The position numbers and the translations under genes are program-made. A DNA stretch of 64,000 nt, from assembly GCA_010909165.1 (NCBI GenBank), contig VJWM01000116.1:434001-498000 (forward strand). Reading direction: 5' to 3'. Below, one piece after another: positions 34,907-44,938 of this stretch. This DNA comes from Anthoceros angustus. Taxonomy: Eukaryota > Streptophyta > Anthocerotopsida > Anthocerotales > Anthocerotaceae. Positions within the stretch are counted from its first letter, which is position 1; each line of letters begins with the position of its first letter. The notes below the pieces were generated by a model, which did not search any database, had not been told where the DNA came from, and saw only the letters and a program-made list of their open reading frames with translations.

Positions 34907-35971
34907 ATGGGTAGGAAGCACCGCCGGCAGGCGGAGTTCCAGGAAGAGGAAGAGGAAGTGGCTGGTGTGGATGAGCAAGCCGTAGCTTTGTTTCCTGTCG
35001 GAATTGCAAATGGACAGGAAGTTGAGGCGGAGACTTCTGACGCTGTTGAGAAGCCGGTGGGACTACAGATTTACTGTAATCTCTCTCTGAGAGATGAGAA
35101 AGCTAGGGAGGAGGCCTCGGTTGCGTTGGTGAAGGCGCTGACATTGACGCAGCAGGGATGGGAGGGAAGTAGGAAGGGGGGGGCGGGGAGGGGGGGAGAG
35201 GGCTAGAAAGCAGCGCAAGAGGAGGTGTTGGGAGCTTCCTCTGATGAAGTGCTGCGGCCGGGGTGTGCTCCGAATGTGTGCTATGCATTGCGTCCGCTTG
35301 TGCGGGGTCTGTCGTCGTCCAGGGAGACCGTTCGACAGGGATTTGCTTCTGCCCTTGCGGCGGTGCTTGATACCCTGACGTGTGTGGACGGGGAAGCTGT
35401 CCTGAAGGTGGTGAAAAAGGATTTGGAGGTCGCCTCCTCCATGAAAGGCCAGGAAGCAAGAGATGTACTGTTAGGGCGCCTGTTTGCGTACGGTGCATTG
35501 ATGCGAGGTTTCAGAGAGAAACTCATGTCGGTAGAGCTGGCCGAGGAGATTACGCAGCTGCTTTTGTCTCTAGCTGCCCGGAAAACCTTTTTGCGGGAGC
35601 CCTCCGTTTCTCTGGTGTTAGAGTTTGCAGAACCCCTGCCTGCACAGGTTTTGAGGGAGGGCGTTTTTTCTGCTCCTTTTTTCAAGAATGGATCCAGGCG
35701 ACACTGGATGGACCTAGCCCTGATGCGTTGCTAATGGCTTTGAGATTGTTCCCGAAACTACCTGCTGCAACAAGGGAGAGCTGTGCGTTGGTTTCGGGTT
35801 CTGACGATTTTGAAGCAAGTGATCAGTCCGGCGCATCTGTCAGCTCTGGTTCTGATTTTAAATGAGACAACCTGCCTTCCGAGGGTGTACTCGTTGTGGC
35901 CAGTTTTCCTCGAGCTGCTGCTGGGTTCCAGGAAGGAAACGGAAAAAGGAGGCAACATCAAATGTTGGACA
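34907..35971 (+). pseudogene. MYBBP1A/DNA polymerase V-family pseudogene, 5' part
   Basis: The conceptual protein begins MGRKHRRQAEF and runs into a region strongly resembling the nucleolar MYBBP1A/POL5 family (Arabidopsis At5g64420 type): APNVCYALRPLVRGLSSSRE, then SSMKGQEARDVLLGRLFAYG, then FLREPSVSLVLEFAEPLPA. It is disabled. There is an in-frame TAG at 35204-35206 beside a poly-G run. A one-base shift occurs in the T-run at about 35,680 (the frame changes to QEWIQATLDGPSPDALLMAL). A further shift near 35,790 is followed by ISPAHLSALVLILNETTCLPRVYSLWP. A copia element then interrupts it at 35,972. Intact family members bind rDNA or support rRNA transcription; this copy cannot make the full protein. 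The stop near 35,205 could alternatively be hidden in an unrecognised intron. Confidence 0.8.
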
Positions 35972-36166
35972 TAGGAAAGTTTTGAAGAATGCACGATTAC
36001 TCTGTGATGCTCATTCTATTAGAGTAGATTACACAAGTTACAATATTGTTCTTGTTCTTATGGCAGTGCCTATGAAGAGTTGTGACGGTTGAGAAAGATG
36101 TCTGTTCAGGCAGTAGGTGCCGATTCACTGAGTGGCATGAACTGTTTTGCTAGCTGGTCTTCATCA
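35972..36166 (-). repeat. copia 3' LTR
   Basis: This 195-bp LTR reads TGATGAAGACC at its 5' end and TTTCCTA at its 3' end on the minus strand. Compared with the other copy it carries 'gttcaggcagtagg' (plus strand) where the 5' LTR has 'gtttaggcaatagg'. Confidence 0.95.
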
Positions 36167-36197
36167 CTCCCGCTCAGTTCAAGCCACCTCAAGAATA

Positions 36198-39100
36198 CTA
36201 CTTACTTGCAGTGTTTACTAGTCCTAAGGATGCTATTAGTGACTCATGGCGGATTCTAGGTAGTGACTTCGTGAGTAAGTCAGCCAGGTTAGATTCTGTG
36301 GGGACATAGACCACTTTAACGACATTCTTAGCTACTAGATGCCTGATAAAATGATAAGCTACTTCAATATGCTTAGTTCTAGCATGGAATCTGTCGCCCT
36401 CTGTCAAGGAGATTGCAGCTGTGTTGTCACAACGTAAGATGGTGGGATCAGATTGATCATAGCCAAGATCTTTCAGGATCTGCCGACAATGAATAACCTC
36501 CTTTCCGGCTTTTGAAAGTGCCCCATATTCGCTCTCTGCACTGGACAGTGAAATGGTAGCAAGTTTCTTGCTTGACCAGGAGACTGCTGAGCCGCCAAGA
36601 GTGAAGATGTAGGACGCAACACTGCGTCGGGCATCGGGATCGGATGCCCAGTCTGCATCTGCCCAGCCCTCAAAGTTGAGCTTGCCATCTGTAGATCTCT
36701 TGTAGACAATTCCAAGGTGAATGGTACCCTTTAGGTACCGGTAAATCCTCTTGACACACATCCAGTGTGTCCTGCCGGGGTTAGACATGAATTGTGCAAC
36801 GGCAGACGCAGCATAAGAGATATCATAACGTGTCCAACCATGGAGGTAGATGAGGCTACCGACAGCGCTCAAGTATGGCACCTTGGCCATATCCTCTTTT
36901 TCAACTTCAGTAGTAGGGCAATCATCAGCTGTGAGCTTCACTCCAGTTGGAAGCGGGGTTGGAGCAGGACGAGCATCTGACAGCTTAAACTTGTCCAGAA
37001 TTTCAAGGATGTACTTGGACTGTAGAAGAGTCAACGTTCCTGCTTCTCTGTCCCGTCGGATCTGCACACCAAGGCAGAATTCCAGGGGTCCAAGGTCTCT
37101 CATTTTGAACTTGGCAGCAAGCATCTCCTTTACGTCTGTAAGAAGCTTTCCTGGGTCATTGGTAAACATTATGCAATCGTCGACATATAGGGCCAGGGCC
37201 AAGAATTTGTCTCCTCTTCGCAGCAAGTATAGGTTCTGATCTGCTAAGGTCTTGACGAAACCAAATCGAATAAGGTGGCCGTCAATCAGCACATAAAATT
37301 CAGCTGGTGATTGCTTGAGGCCGTACAGGCCCTTGAGCAGCTTGCAGACCCAGGTAGGTCTCTTGGGGTCAACATACATCGGTGGTTGCTCCATGTAGAT
37401 TTCTTCCTTCAGTGTGGCATAAAGGAAGGCTGTTGAAATATCAAGCTGATGCACGTCAAGATCGTACTCAGCCGCAATTGCCAGAAGGAATCTGACTGAT
37501 TGAGCAGCCACCACGGGTGCATAGATGTTCTCTCCATAGTCAAGGCCAGGCCTTTGACTGTAGCCCTTGACCACCAGCCTTGCCTTGAGTCTTTCTGTTG
37601 TTCCATCGGATTTCAGCTTTCGTTTGAAGGTCCATTTGCACTTAATGGCCTTGCGGCCCGGAGGGAGTGGGGTGAGCACCCACGTCTTTAGCTCGATGAG
37701 AGAGTCGTACTCCTGTTGGACTGCCTTCATCCATCCTTCCTTGTCAGGAGATTTGAGTGCTTCTTCTAGGCTTGCGGGCTCAAGCACAAGAGTTGCAGCC
37801 AGCATAGCCCTTGCCATGAGGTTGTCCGGGGCCTCAGACACAGGGCTTGTCTCTGCAGACATGTTTTCAATATCAGAGACTTCAGAAGCGGCTTCTACTA
37901 TGATGGGCTGCTGTGGAACAGCTGGCTGCTGTGGAGCAGCTCCTGGGGCATGGTAAGCATCCAGATAGGCAGGGCGCCTACGAACTCTGGTAGATTGGCG
38001 TCTCTCCGGGATGATGGGTGCAGCGGAGGAAGGTTGTGCTGCAGCTAGATTTGAAGAAGAAGCGTCCTGAGCTCCTCCTGCAGGGACGACCTGAGAGAGC
38101 AATGGAGTTGTTTGAGGAAGGGGTTGGGGCACAGGAGGCTGTGCGACCGGCAGGGATCTCGGTGGAGCAGCTTGGTGCAGCTCAGGGATCTCTATCCCAG
38201 TATCCTCCTCCACATTGCGATTGGGGGAGTCAAAATCAGGGAAGGAGCCCATGATACTCCCGCTGTCTCCAGATAAGGTAGAAGGGAAATCCAGATGTTC
38301 ACGGACATAGACACTCCGAGAAATTGTAACCTGATGGGAGTGTGGGTGAATAAGCTTGTAGCCTTTTACTCCATCCAGATATCCAGCAAATATGAGCTTC
38401 TGTGCTCGGGGATCAAATTTACTGGTCTTGGGATCATGAGCATAACGCTTCTCCTTGGGAATCCAAGAGTAGGCTTCAGACCCGAATACCCGAAGGTGGG
38501 ACAAGGAGGGCTTGGTGCCACTCCAAAGCTCAAAGGGTGTCATGTCAGGTAATGGAGATGTAGGCAGGCGATTCACTAAGTGTGTAGCAGTAGAGACTGC
38601 CTCAGCCCAGTAACCACGAGACAGATTGGAGTGAGCCAACATGGCCCTAGCCATCTCCTGTAGACGCCGATTACAATTCTCCGCGACACCATTTTGCGCG
38701 TGAGCATAAGGAACGGTCACTTGTCGGGTGATTCCTTTGTCAGAAAGATAGGAGTTAAACTCTCCAGACATAAACTCACCCCCTCCATCCGAGCGTACAC
38801 ATTTAAGCTTGCAGCCAGTCTGGAGTTCAGCCATCGCATGGAATTCCCTAAACTTGTCAAAGGCCTCACTCTTAAGATGAAGAAAGTAAGTGTGGACCAT
38901 ACGGGATTTATCGTCAACCACGGGCATAAAGTAGGATGCTCCTCCAAACGAATGGGTTGACATAGGGCCGCAAAGGTCAATGTGCACCAGCTGAAGTAAC
39001 TCAGTAGCACGGTGAGTGGAGGCGCGAGGGTATGGTGTCTCCTTACTTTTACCTAGCAGACAGCCTTCACAGAAGAGGGAATCACTAAACTCAGGCAGAG

Positions 39101-39587
39101 GTTCTGCGTAAAGCTGTCTTGCTTGCATCTCCTTCATACGCTTCAGACTGGGATGACCCAAGCGGAGGTGCCATAGTTTCGTTACTTCTTCTTTATTTGA
39201 AGTCCGAGTCAATTGGGCTGATCCAAGGGTTGCTGTCGCTTCCAGAGTGTAGAGCCGATCCTCTTTCTCTCCACAGCAGATAACATCAAGGGGCTTCTCA
39301 TACAAGGAGATCTCACACTTCTGGCCCTTGAAGTGTATCTCGTGTTGCTTGTTATCTGTCAGGCTGCTGACTGAAACAAGGTTCTTTCCTACCTTGGGTA
39401 CATGAAGCACGTCTGTCAAGGTTATTGTGCCACCGGTCTTACACATTAGGGTAACTGTGCCGGTGCCAAGAACATTTGCAGTCCTGTTGTCTGCAACATA
39501 AATCAGCCCTCCCTCATGCAGTGGTCTGTAGGTGTAGAAGCAACTACGGTCCTTACAGATGTGAGCGGAGGCGCCGCTATCTAAGTA
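36198..39587 (-). CDS. copia pol (protease, integrase, RT, RNase H)
   Basis: An open frame continuous from the codon after the gag stop to a TAA at 36198. In order: protease (YLDSGASAH); the integrase zinc finger (LWHLRLGHP ... CEGCLLGK); the DDE core (VHIDLCGPM, RSDGGGEF, QNGVAEN); a proline/alanine-rich linker; reverse transcriptase (FLYATLKEEIYMEQP, and YVDD at the catalytic site); RNase H (WADADWASDPDARRS, SSAESEY); and the end NLADLLTKSLP. All catalytic residues of the DDE, YVDD and RNase H motifs that I can place are present. A TAG separates it from gag, in the same frame. Translation would need readthrough or reversion. Confidence 0.94.
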   Translation of the reverse strand, partial: YLDSGASAHICKDRSCFYTYRPLHEGGLIYVADNRTANVLGTGTVTLMCKTGGTITLTDVLHVPKVGKNLVSVSSLTDNKQHEIHFKGQKCEISLYEKPLDVICCGEKEDRLYTLEATATLGSAQLTRTSNKEEVTKLWHLRLGHPSLKRMKEMQARQLYAEPLPEFSDSLFCEGCLLGKSKETPYPRASTHRATELLQLVHIDLCGPMSTHSFGGASYFMPVVDDKSRMVHTYFLHLKSEAFDKFREFHAMAELQTGCKLKCVRSDGGGEFMSGEFNSYLSDKGITRQVTVPYAHAQNGVAENCNRRLQEMARAMLAHSNLSRGYWAEAVSTATHLVNRLPTSPLPDMTPFELWSGTKPSLSHLRVFGSEAYSWIPKEKRYAHDPKTSKFDPRAQKLIFAGYLDGVKGYKLIHPHSHQVTISRSVYVREHLDFPSTLSGDSGSIMGSFPDFDSPNRNVEEDTGIEIPELHQAAPPRSLPVAQPPVPQPLPQTTPLLSQVVPAGGAQDASSSNLAAAQPSSAAPIIPERRQSTRVRRRPAYLDAYHAPGAAPQQPAVPQQPIIVEAASEVSDIENMSAETSPVSEAPDNLMARAMLAATLVLEPASLEEALKSPDKEGWMKAVQQEYDSLIELKTWVLTPLPPGRKAIKCKWTFKRKLKSDGTTERLKARLVVKGYSQRPGLDYGENIYAPVVAAQSVRFLLAIAAEYDLDVHQLDISTAFLYATLKEEIYMEQPPMYVDPKRPTWVCKLLKGLYGLKQSPAEFYVLIDGHLIRFGFVKTLADQNLYLLRRGDKFLALALYVDDCIMFTNDPGKLLTDVKEMLAAKFKMRDLGPLEFCLGVQIRRDREAGTLTLLQSKYILEILDKFKLSDARPAPTPLPTGVKLTADDCPTTEVEKEDMAKVPYLSAVGSLIYLHGWTRYDISYAASAVAQFMSNPGRTHWMCVKRIYRYLKGTIHLGIVYKRSTDGKLNFEGWADADWASDPDARRSVASYIFTLGGSAVSWSSKKLATISLSSAESEYGALSKAGKEVIHCRQILKDLGYDQSDPTILRCDNTAAISLTEGDRFHARTKHIEVAYHFIRHLVAKNVVKVVYVPTESNLADLLTKSLPRIRHESLIASLGLVNTASK

Positions 39588-40562
39588 CTAGGAGGAGCAA
39601 CTGTCACTGCCAGGTGTGAGAGCAGTGATAAGAATCGTTGGTGCTCGCTGCACAACGTGAGCACTTTGGGGACCAGGCTTTCTTGGTTCACCCGCTTGTT
39701 TGCTCCGGCACTCTCGTTCATAGTGCCCTAGTTTTCTGCACCAATTGCAGCTCCCTTTTCGACGGGGAGTGGCAGGGCCTGAAGAAGACGAGCTCTCTCC
39801 TCCCTTCCTGCTTTGCCAGTTTCTGTTTCTTGTCTGTCTTTGCCCGTGAGGGCCTGAGGTGTACAGGGCATGTCCTTGGGCAGCACTTCTTGAGGATCCC
39901 CTGGCAGAGTCCTCCTCGATGACGGCCGCTATGACCTCTGAGAGGGTCATTTCATCTCCAAGTTTTAGTTTGTGTGCTATTTGTGATTGTTTGATAAGAC
40001 CGTTTTGTGTGGCTGTAAAGGTACGCCAGCTTTGTGGTAGTGTCATGAGGAGGGCTATAGCCGCCTCAGGCTCTGAGAGAGTTTTACCGCATGAGGCTAG
40101 TCTTGCTCTTAGGGTTCGAAAGGTGCTGAGATGTGCATGGATACTATCCCCATCCTTATATTTAAGGAGGTGAAAGTGCCTTGTCGCTGTAGCAACGTGC
40201 TGTGGGTCAGTTGCTTCATACATCTGGCGGAAGCGTTCCCAGATAGTGTGGGATGTAGCCGCACCAAAGGTATGGTGCACCATGTCCTTATCTAGTCCTG
40301 CAATTAGAAGATTCTTGGCTTTCCTATCTGATTTATTCCACTGATCAAGGTCTGGACCTGTGGTGATAGGGCAAGGGAGCGATCCGTCAACTATTGTCCA
40401 CAGATCAGCATCCTCTAAATGTCCTCTCATCCTGGTAGACCACACATTGTAATCGGTACCAGTGAACCTATCTTTTTCTTTTATTTCGATGCGGAAGCTG
40501 CTGAGATATGCAGGGTTGGGTTGAGCAGCTCCTCCGCCAGCTCCTCCACCGGCTCCTGACAT
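39588..40562 (-). CDS. copia gag
   Basis: 324 aa starting MSGAGGGAGGGAAQPNPAYL. A UBN2-type gag domain spans about 30-230 (FTGTDYNVWSTRMRGHLEDADLW, DPQHVATATRHFHLLKYKDGDS). One CCHC zinc knuckle (CNWCRKLGHYEREC) follows. The frame ends at TAG 39588-39590, directly before YLDSGAS. In most copia elements this position is Trp or another residue in a fused gag-pol, so TAG may be a TGG-to-TAG mutation. Confidence 0.93.
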   Translation of the reverse strand: MSGAGGGAGGGAAQPNPAYLSSFRIEIKEKDRFTGTDYNVWSTRMRGHLEDADLWTIVDGSLPCPITTGPDLDQWNKSDRKAKNLLIAGLDKDMVHHTFGAATSHTIWERFRQMYEATDPQHVATATRHFHLLKYKDGDSIHAHLSTFRTLRARLASCGKTLSEPEAAIALLMTLPQSWRTFTATQNGLIKQSQIAHKLKLGDEMTLSEVIAAVIEEDSARGSSRSAAQGHALYTSGPHGQRQTRNRNWQSRKGGESSSSSGPATPRRKGSCNWCRKLGHYERECRSKQAGEPRKPGPQSAHVVQRAPTILITALTPGSDSCSS

Positions 40563-40800
40563 GATGTCAGGGTTTGACGCAAGTCCCAGGCTTCAACGTG
40601 ATGTTTGTTGCATTATCTGATGCTCTTGAAAGGGTGTAGCACTGATGTCTTTGGTGGTTGTAGAGGAATCGAGAAGCCAGGAAATATTCCTCATGTGGCA
40701 GTGCCTTAGGCATGCGTATTCCCATATTTTGGTCCATGGCTTCTAGCCACCAGAAGCTTCAAGCGCGCCAGTGTGGCTTCTCATCACAGTGCGTGATTAA

Positions 40801-40817
40801 CTCATGCTCTGATACCA
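40801..40817 (-). other. copia primer-binding site
   Basis: The minus strand reads TGGTATCAGAGCATGAG immediately inside the 5' LTR. The first 12 bases are complementary to the 3' end of plant initiator tRNA-Met, the usual copia primer. Confidence 0.93.
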
Positions 40818-41012
40818 TAGGAAAGTTTTGAAGAATGCACGATTACTCTGTGATGCTCATTCTATTAGAGTAGATTACACAAGTTACAATATTGTTCTTG
40901 TTCTTATGGCAGTGCCTATGAAGAGTTGTGACGGTTGAGAAAGATGTCTGTTTAGGCAATAGGTGCCGATTCACTGAGTGGCATGAACTGTTTTGCTAGC
41001 TGGTCTTCATCA
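40818..41012 (-). repeat. copia 5' LTR
   Basis: 195-bp direct copy of the LTR at the left end. It is followed on the plus strand by the target-site duplication GGACA. Confidence 0.95.
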
Positions 41013-41135
41013 GGACAGGAACGGAAGACCAAGCTAAAGAATTTCTAGAAGATTGTGGTCGATGAGGGCTTATTATTTTCTTCTCATGAGAGCAAGCTCT
41101 TGGCCATGGAGCTGTTGCTACTCCTGCTCCCACGC
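41013..41135 (+). pseudogene. MYBBP1A/DNA polymerase V-family pseudogene, 3' part
   Basis: Directly after the copia TSD the plus strand reads ERKTKLKNF, a TAG, then KIVVDEGLLFSSHESKLLAMELLLLLLPRLL and another stop. This matches the family segment in which a Lys-rich linker precedes 'GLLFSSH ... LLLLLLP'. It directly continues the Lys/Glu-rich sequence before the element. The gene therefore existed here before insertion. Similarity cannot be followed confidently beyond about 41.14 kb. The C-terminal half seems absent. Confidence 0.72.
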
Positions 41136-41390
41136 TTGTTGTGATCTACAATGTGGACGTGTGGCTCGAGAACTTTGCCTCGTTTTCTTCCGTAGTGCTG
41201 CCCACTACAATTCTGATGCAAGGCTAAGGTGCTACATGCTTTTTCCAGGCTTCGTGGCCTCGAAGGAATTCTTCCCTAGCGTTGCCGTAGGGGTGAAGGC
41301 TCGGAAAGCCACGTCCCTGGCTTTCTGGAATATCCGGGTGGCCAAGCGGAGTTGCCGAGTGTACAGGCGTATGATAAGTTGAAGGCAAGA

Positions 41391-41890
41391 GAAACCTTCA
41401 TGAATATTGTGATAATAAGACAAACCTTCATGAATATTGTGATAAGTGAGAATGTGAGGTCAAACCTTCATGAATATTATGATAACTGAGAATGTGAGGT
41501 AAGAAGAAGTTGATGCGTCTGCGAGTCCTTGGGTTCAGCAGGCGAGTTGTAGCATGTCATCTTTAGTCCCGCGACGATTTACAAAGTGCATGTGTATCAT
41601 GTCGAGATGGTATTTTTGAAAGACGCTCTAATCCTACTACGCAATGCCCCGCCAAAAGTGCATAATGTGCGCTTGTAAACGTGGGGTGTGTGGAGAAGAA
41701 CCCGAGGAAGGGGACAAATGCCACGCTTATGGGAGATGTTTGTCATGTATACGGGAGATGTCGCAATCTGTTTTATGCTTAGAGCACCAAATGAGGACTG
41801 ACATAACCAAAATGCCTAGAGCACCAAATGAGGACTGACATAACCAAAATGCCTAGAGCACCAAATGAGGACTGGCATAGCGAAAATAAT
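41391..41890. repeat. two short tandem arrays (about 38 bp x3 and 37 bp x3)
   Basis: Three copies of 'aaaccttcatgaatatt' plus variable tails lie at about 41391, 41424 and 41462. Three copies of a 37-bp unit beginning 'agagcaccaaatgagg' start at 41781, 41818 and 41855. A 64-codon Cys-rich frame (CIMCACKRGVCGEE) at 41644-41838 runs into the second array. It has no recognisable family and is not annotated as a gene. Confidence 0.8.
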
Positions 41891-42254
41891 TGCTAGGTAA
41901 ATGCAGCGCCGGTGGAGTTTCCAAGCTGGCTCTGTGTCCTAAGGAGGTTTCACAAGCAATTTCGCCGGAGATGAAATTGAAGTGGCGGTGCTTCGAATAT
42001 CAGAAGGTAGGAGTGGGAGTGAATCAGGACGGAACCTCCAAGTCCAGAAGTAAAGCTAGTTTATAGAGAAACACATCCGTCGGCGATGATTGACTGATTG
42101 TTATGGACTTCTCGCAAAACTATGTTTTCCAAGTTTAGAACGACATAGAATCAATGCACTGGCATAGTGATCAAGTTATTATTCTAGTCCATGTTAAATA
42201 TATGCGGATGGGGTCAGTGGTGGAGGAGGACCCTACTGTAATGTTCAAAAGTTT

Positions 42255-43160
42255 TACCACTCGTACATTAGTGATGACATGCAGCATGACACTCTCTTTG
42301 CCCAGCATGCCCTTATGCTACATTGGGACTGGCTACTGTCCAGTGGATATAAGAGTCTATGGGAGCATTGGATGTGGTCGGATGGTGCAACTTCTCAGCT
42401 TAAGGCTTGCAGACCAAGCTATTTTGTGGCGAGGTACCCAAGTCTAACTGGGGGATGCAAAATGCTATGGAGCTGTTTTGGGTCAGGACACGGAAAAGGG
42501 GAGCCCGACGGGGCATGTGCCATATTAAAGAGGGCATTACGTACTGAAGAGATGTCACCTTCATCGACAAGGCTGCAGAGTGCAGTAGACGTTGTCGAGT
42601 TCCTGCGTTCCAGCACATCTAACGGGGCAGCATCCTCCTACACAAGTGGAGAAAGGCAGGTGCAATGGGTTTTTTGGTTGGTGGGAAAGAATAAAGTCAA
42701 CCGCAGGCAGTGGTGGGGGTGTGCACCAATCTCGGGTTCTAAAGACATGCACAACATTTTTAGGGACTCAGTGGATGCAACCAACCCTTGACTCAAGATG
42801 CGGCATCTAACGTGTTTTTGTGGTATTTGCATGGACAGCGACCATGCAGCATTGAGATATTGCCCTATACAGGCATCTGGCATTCAATTACTCTGAGGCC
42901 GGACAGTAGGGAACCTATTGGTTGAATTCAGACCCGACGATGCTGTGTACCATTGTCACTAAATGCTCTTGGACCAGATGGGCCGCCTGCTCCTGTGGAC
43001 GATGGGGTTGCAAGTGAGGATGTCTCTAAAATCACAAACCTCTTGGAGCTTGGAGACAACTTTATGGTGCGTACAGATCCTAGGGACGAAGGTTCAACTT
43101 TTTATTTGGCAAAGTGCATTGTTGCAGTGCATGTGACCACGGAGCACATTACCTGTCCCT
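42255..43160 (+). pseudogene. decayed transposase-like protein (SDG/HGKG family)
   Basis: The plus strand reads YISDDMQHDTLFAQHALMLH, WEHWMWSDGATSQLKACRP, YFVARYPSLTGGCKMLW and FGSGHGKGEPDGACAILKRAL. After a gap another frame at 42953 reads LELGDNFMVRTDPRDEG, then FYLAKCIVAVH. The 'SDGxxxQ(F/L)K ... FGxGHGKGxxDGAGAxxKR' signature resembles a transposase-like ORF repeated in bryophyte, lycophyte and fern genomes and, in related form, in invertebrates. Assignment to a superfamily is uncertain. Stops and frame changes show it is dead. The downstream module has a sister copy at 46.3-46.9 kb. Confidence 0.5.
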
Positions 43161-43724
43161 AGAGCAAGCAGAACTTCCTTCCAGGTAATAAGATGGTTGT
43201 GGGCCAAACACGATAATATTTGAAGCAGCTGAATATACATCAAGTGGCTTTTGACGTGAATATACGCGGAACGGGGTTTTTGATGGGCATTGAAATGCCA
43301 TATTTAAGCATACCCTGCAGAAGGAGGCACACAATTAGGGTGTCGTAGAGAAGTTTATATCTTTCAGCGGCCCACAGTGGTAGACAAAAGGTTTCCTCCT
43401 ATAGGACGACCATTCTTTTCGATGGAAATGATGCCCATGTTGTTAATCCATGCGATTCGTTAAACAACAGTAAATGAACATGGAAGACCATCTCTGTAGT
43501 AGCATCGAAGGGAATGCATATGGCTATTTCTATATTTGTGCTATACATCCCATCCAGATACGGTCGATGTCTTTGTGCACAACAGCCGACGGTATGAAGA
43601 CCCTAAACATACCATAAGTGACATGGGCATGCGGCCAAGTCATGCCCAATGGCTACATGCCTTGGCGGGGATCTGCGCCCAAGATTCATGGTCTTTGGCA
43701 ATGAATGTGGACGTCGGACAGACA

Positions 43725-44160
43725 CCCTCCTTCTTCTAAGAAACTACCTGAACCGTAATGGCTTCTCCGGACTGCTCAATGTCGGACAGACACCTAAGCA
43801 AGTGGCTAAGAAACCACCCGAACCGTGATGGCTTCTCCGGACAGGCTATAAAAAACAAGGAGCATGGAAGAACATAAGGGCATGAAGAAGAAGAAGAAAG
43901 ATGAGGGTATGAGGGCGCCGGCATGCCGGCGTCTTCATTCAAGATATACTTTATGTTTCAATTCACTATCACAGGAAAGTTTATGAAGCGGTAAGACTAG
44001 GGGAATATAATGGAGAGGTAAAGCGGTAAGACTAGGGGAATATGATGGAGAGGTGAAGCCCTAAGACCAAGGGAATATAATGGAGAGGTCTTGGGTTCAA
44101 GGTTCGATTTAGGGTGCCCTTTAAAGATAAATTTTTAGGGCGCCCTTTAAAGATAAATTT
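43725..44160. repeat. cluster of short tandem duplications
   Basis: Two copies of a unit containing 'gtcggacagacacc' and 'tggcttctccggac' occupy about 43709-43842. Three ~43-bp copies of a unit containing 'taagactaggggaatat' and 'atggagagg' lie at 43985-44090. Two copies of 'gccctttaaagataaattttt' lie at about 44117-44163. No coding content is recognisable. Confidence 0.8.
43916..43931. repeat. 16-bp perfect palindrome, copy 1
   Basis: The sequence cgccggcatgccggcg is self-complementary. Copies recur at 44753 and, with one end diverged, at 44939. Each is followed by a similar context (gtcttcatt, ccctatgg or tgccctcc). Confidence 0.85.
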
Positions 44161-44752
44161 TTCCTAGTGTGTAGGGAATATGGATTGAAATGAGAGAGAT
44201 TATAATTTGACGTTACTAGTTCAAGTCATGCTTTTTTATTTTGGCCAGCATAGTTTGTGTTGTAAAAGTGATAGACAATTGGTTCGGTTTCAAATCTCCT
44301 TATTCTAGTAATTCCTAATCTTGGACTCAAAATCATGGAAATTATTTTCAAATTTCAACGGTTTTCTAAGCACGCTGTTTGAAATTACCCATGCCCTAAT
44401 ATTCATGATTGCAAATTGTACTGGAATCGGAATGGTGAAGAGAGACATGACACGGCCAAGTTTCTTCCCTCTTCTCGAGCTCACTGCAGGCCGTGATTAT
44501 CTTCCTACGGAGGTCATAGCAATTGAACACGTATTTTGTGTGTTGGACACCATCTTTGTGAGCGACCTAGGATGCATCGTCATCGGAAGTGTCAAAGGTG
44601 GTGTGTTCTTTCTCATTCTCTTGCTCGAGCAAGCGATACATGGCCTAATGAATGTAAGTCATAATGTGCATGGGTGCACGACATGTGGTTGTAAGCCCTA
44701 GTGTTAATGCGGACGCATGCACATCGGCGCTCACAGAAAACTTATCTACGGA

Positions 44753-44768
44753 CGCCGGCATGCCGGCG
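44753..44768. repeat. 16-bp perfect palindrome, copy 2
   Basis: Identical to the palindrome at 43916-43931. About 60 bp further on, 'gtgctagcatattggtgccttcatta' context resembles a decayed extra copy of the palindrome plus tail. Confidence 0.85.
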
Positions 44769-44938
44769 CCCTATGGAGGGAGCATAAGAACATAGGGTGC
44801 TAGCATATTGGTGCCTTCATTAGTATAACCCTAACCCTAGGGTTAGAGTTTAGGTCTCACTTGTTTTGTGACGCGGGTTAGGCGCACGTGGGTCGAGGGT
44901 TACATACTGTTATGTTGAAGTTTGTGTTGTGCAAAGAG

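Larger units (their letters stand above)
35972..41012 (-). mobile_element. full-length Ty1/copia LTR retrotransposon, nearly intact
   Basis: The element is 5041 bp and transcribed on the minus strand. LTRs of 195 bp lie at 35972-36166 (3') and 40818-41012 (5') and differ at about two positions. The 5-bp target-site duplication GGACA lies at 35967-35971 and 41013-41017. A primer-binding site TGGTATCAGAGC (minus strand, from 40817) complements initiator tRNA-Met. A short purine tract (GAGCGGGAG) abuts the 3' LTR. Protease-integrase-RT-RNaseH order places it in copia. High LTR identity, an exact TSD and a single stop in the reading frame indicate a very recent insertion. It lies inside the MYBBP1A-like pseudogene. 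Confidence 0.96.

Noticed and set aside
36850..40173. Several plus-strand frames of 100-130 codons
   Set aside because: They are antisense to the copia gag-pol frame, which shows all expected catalytic motifs.
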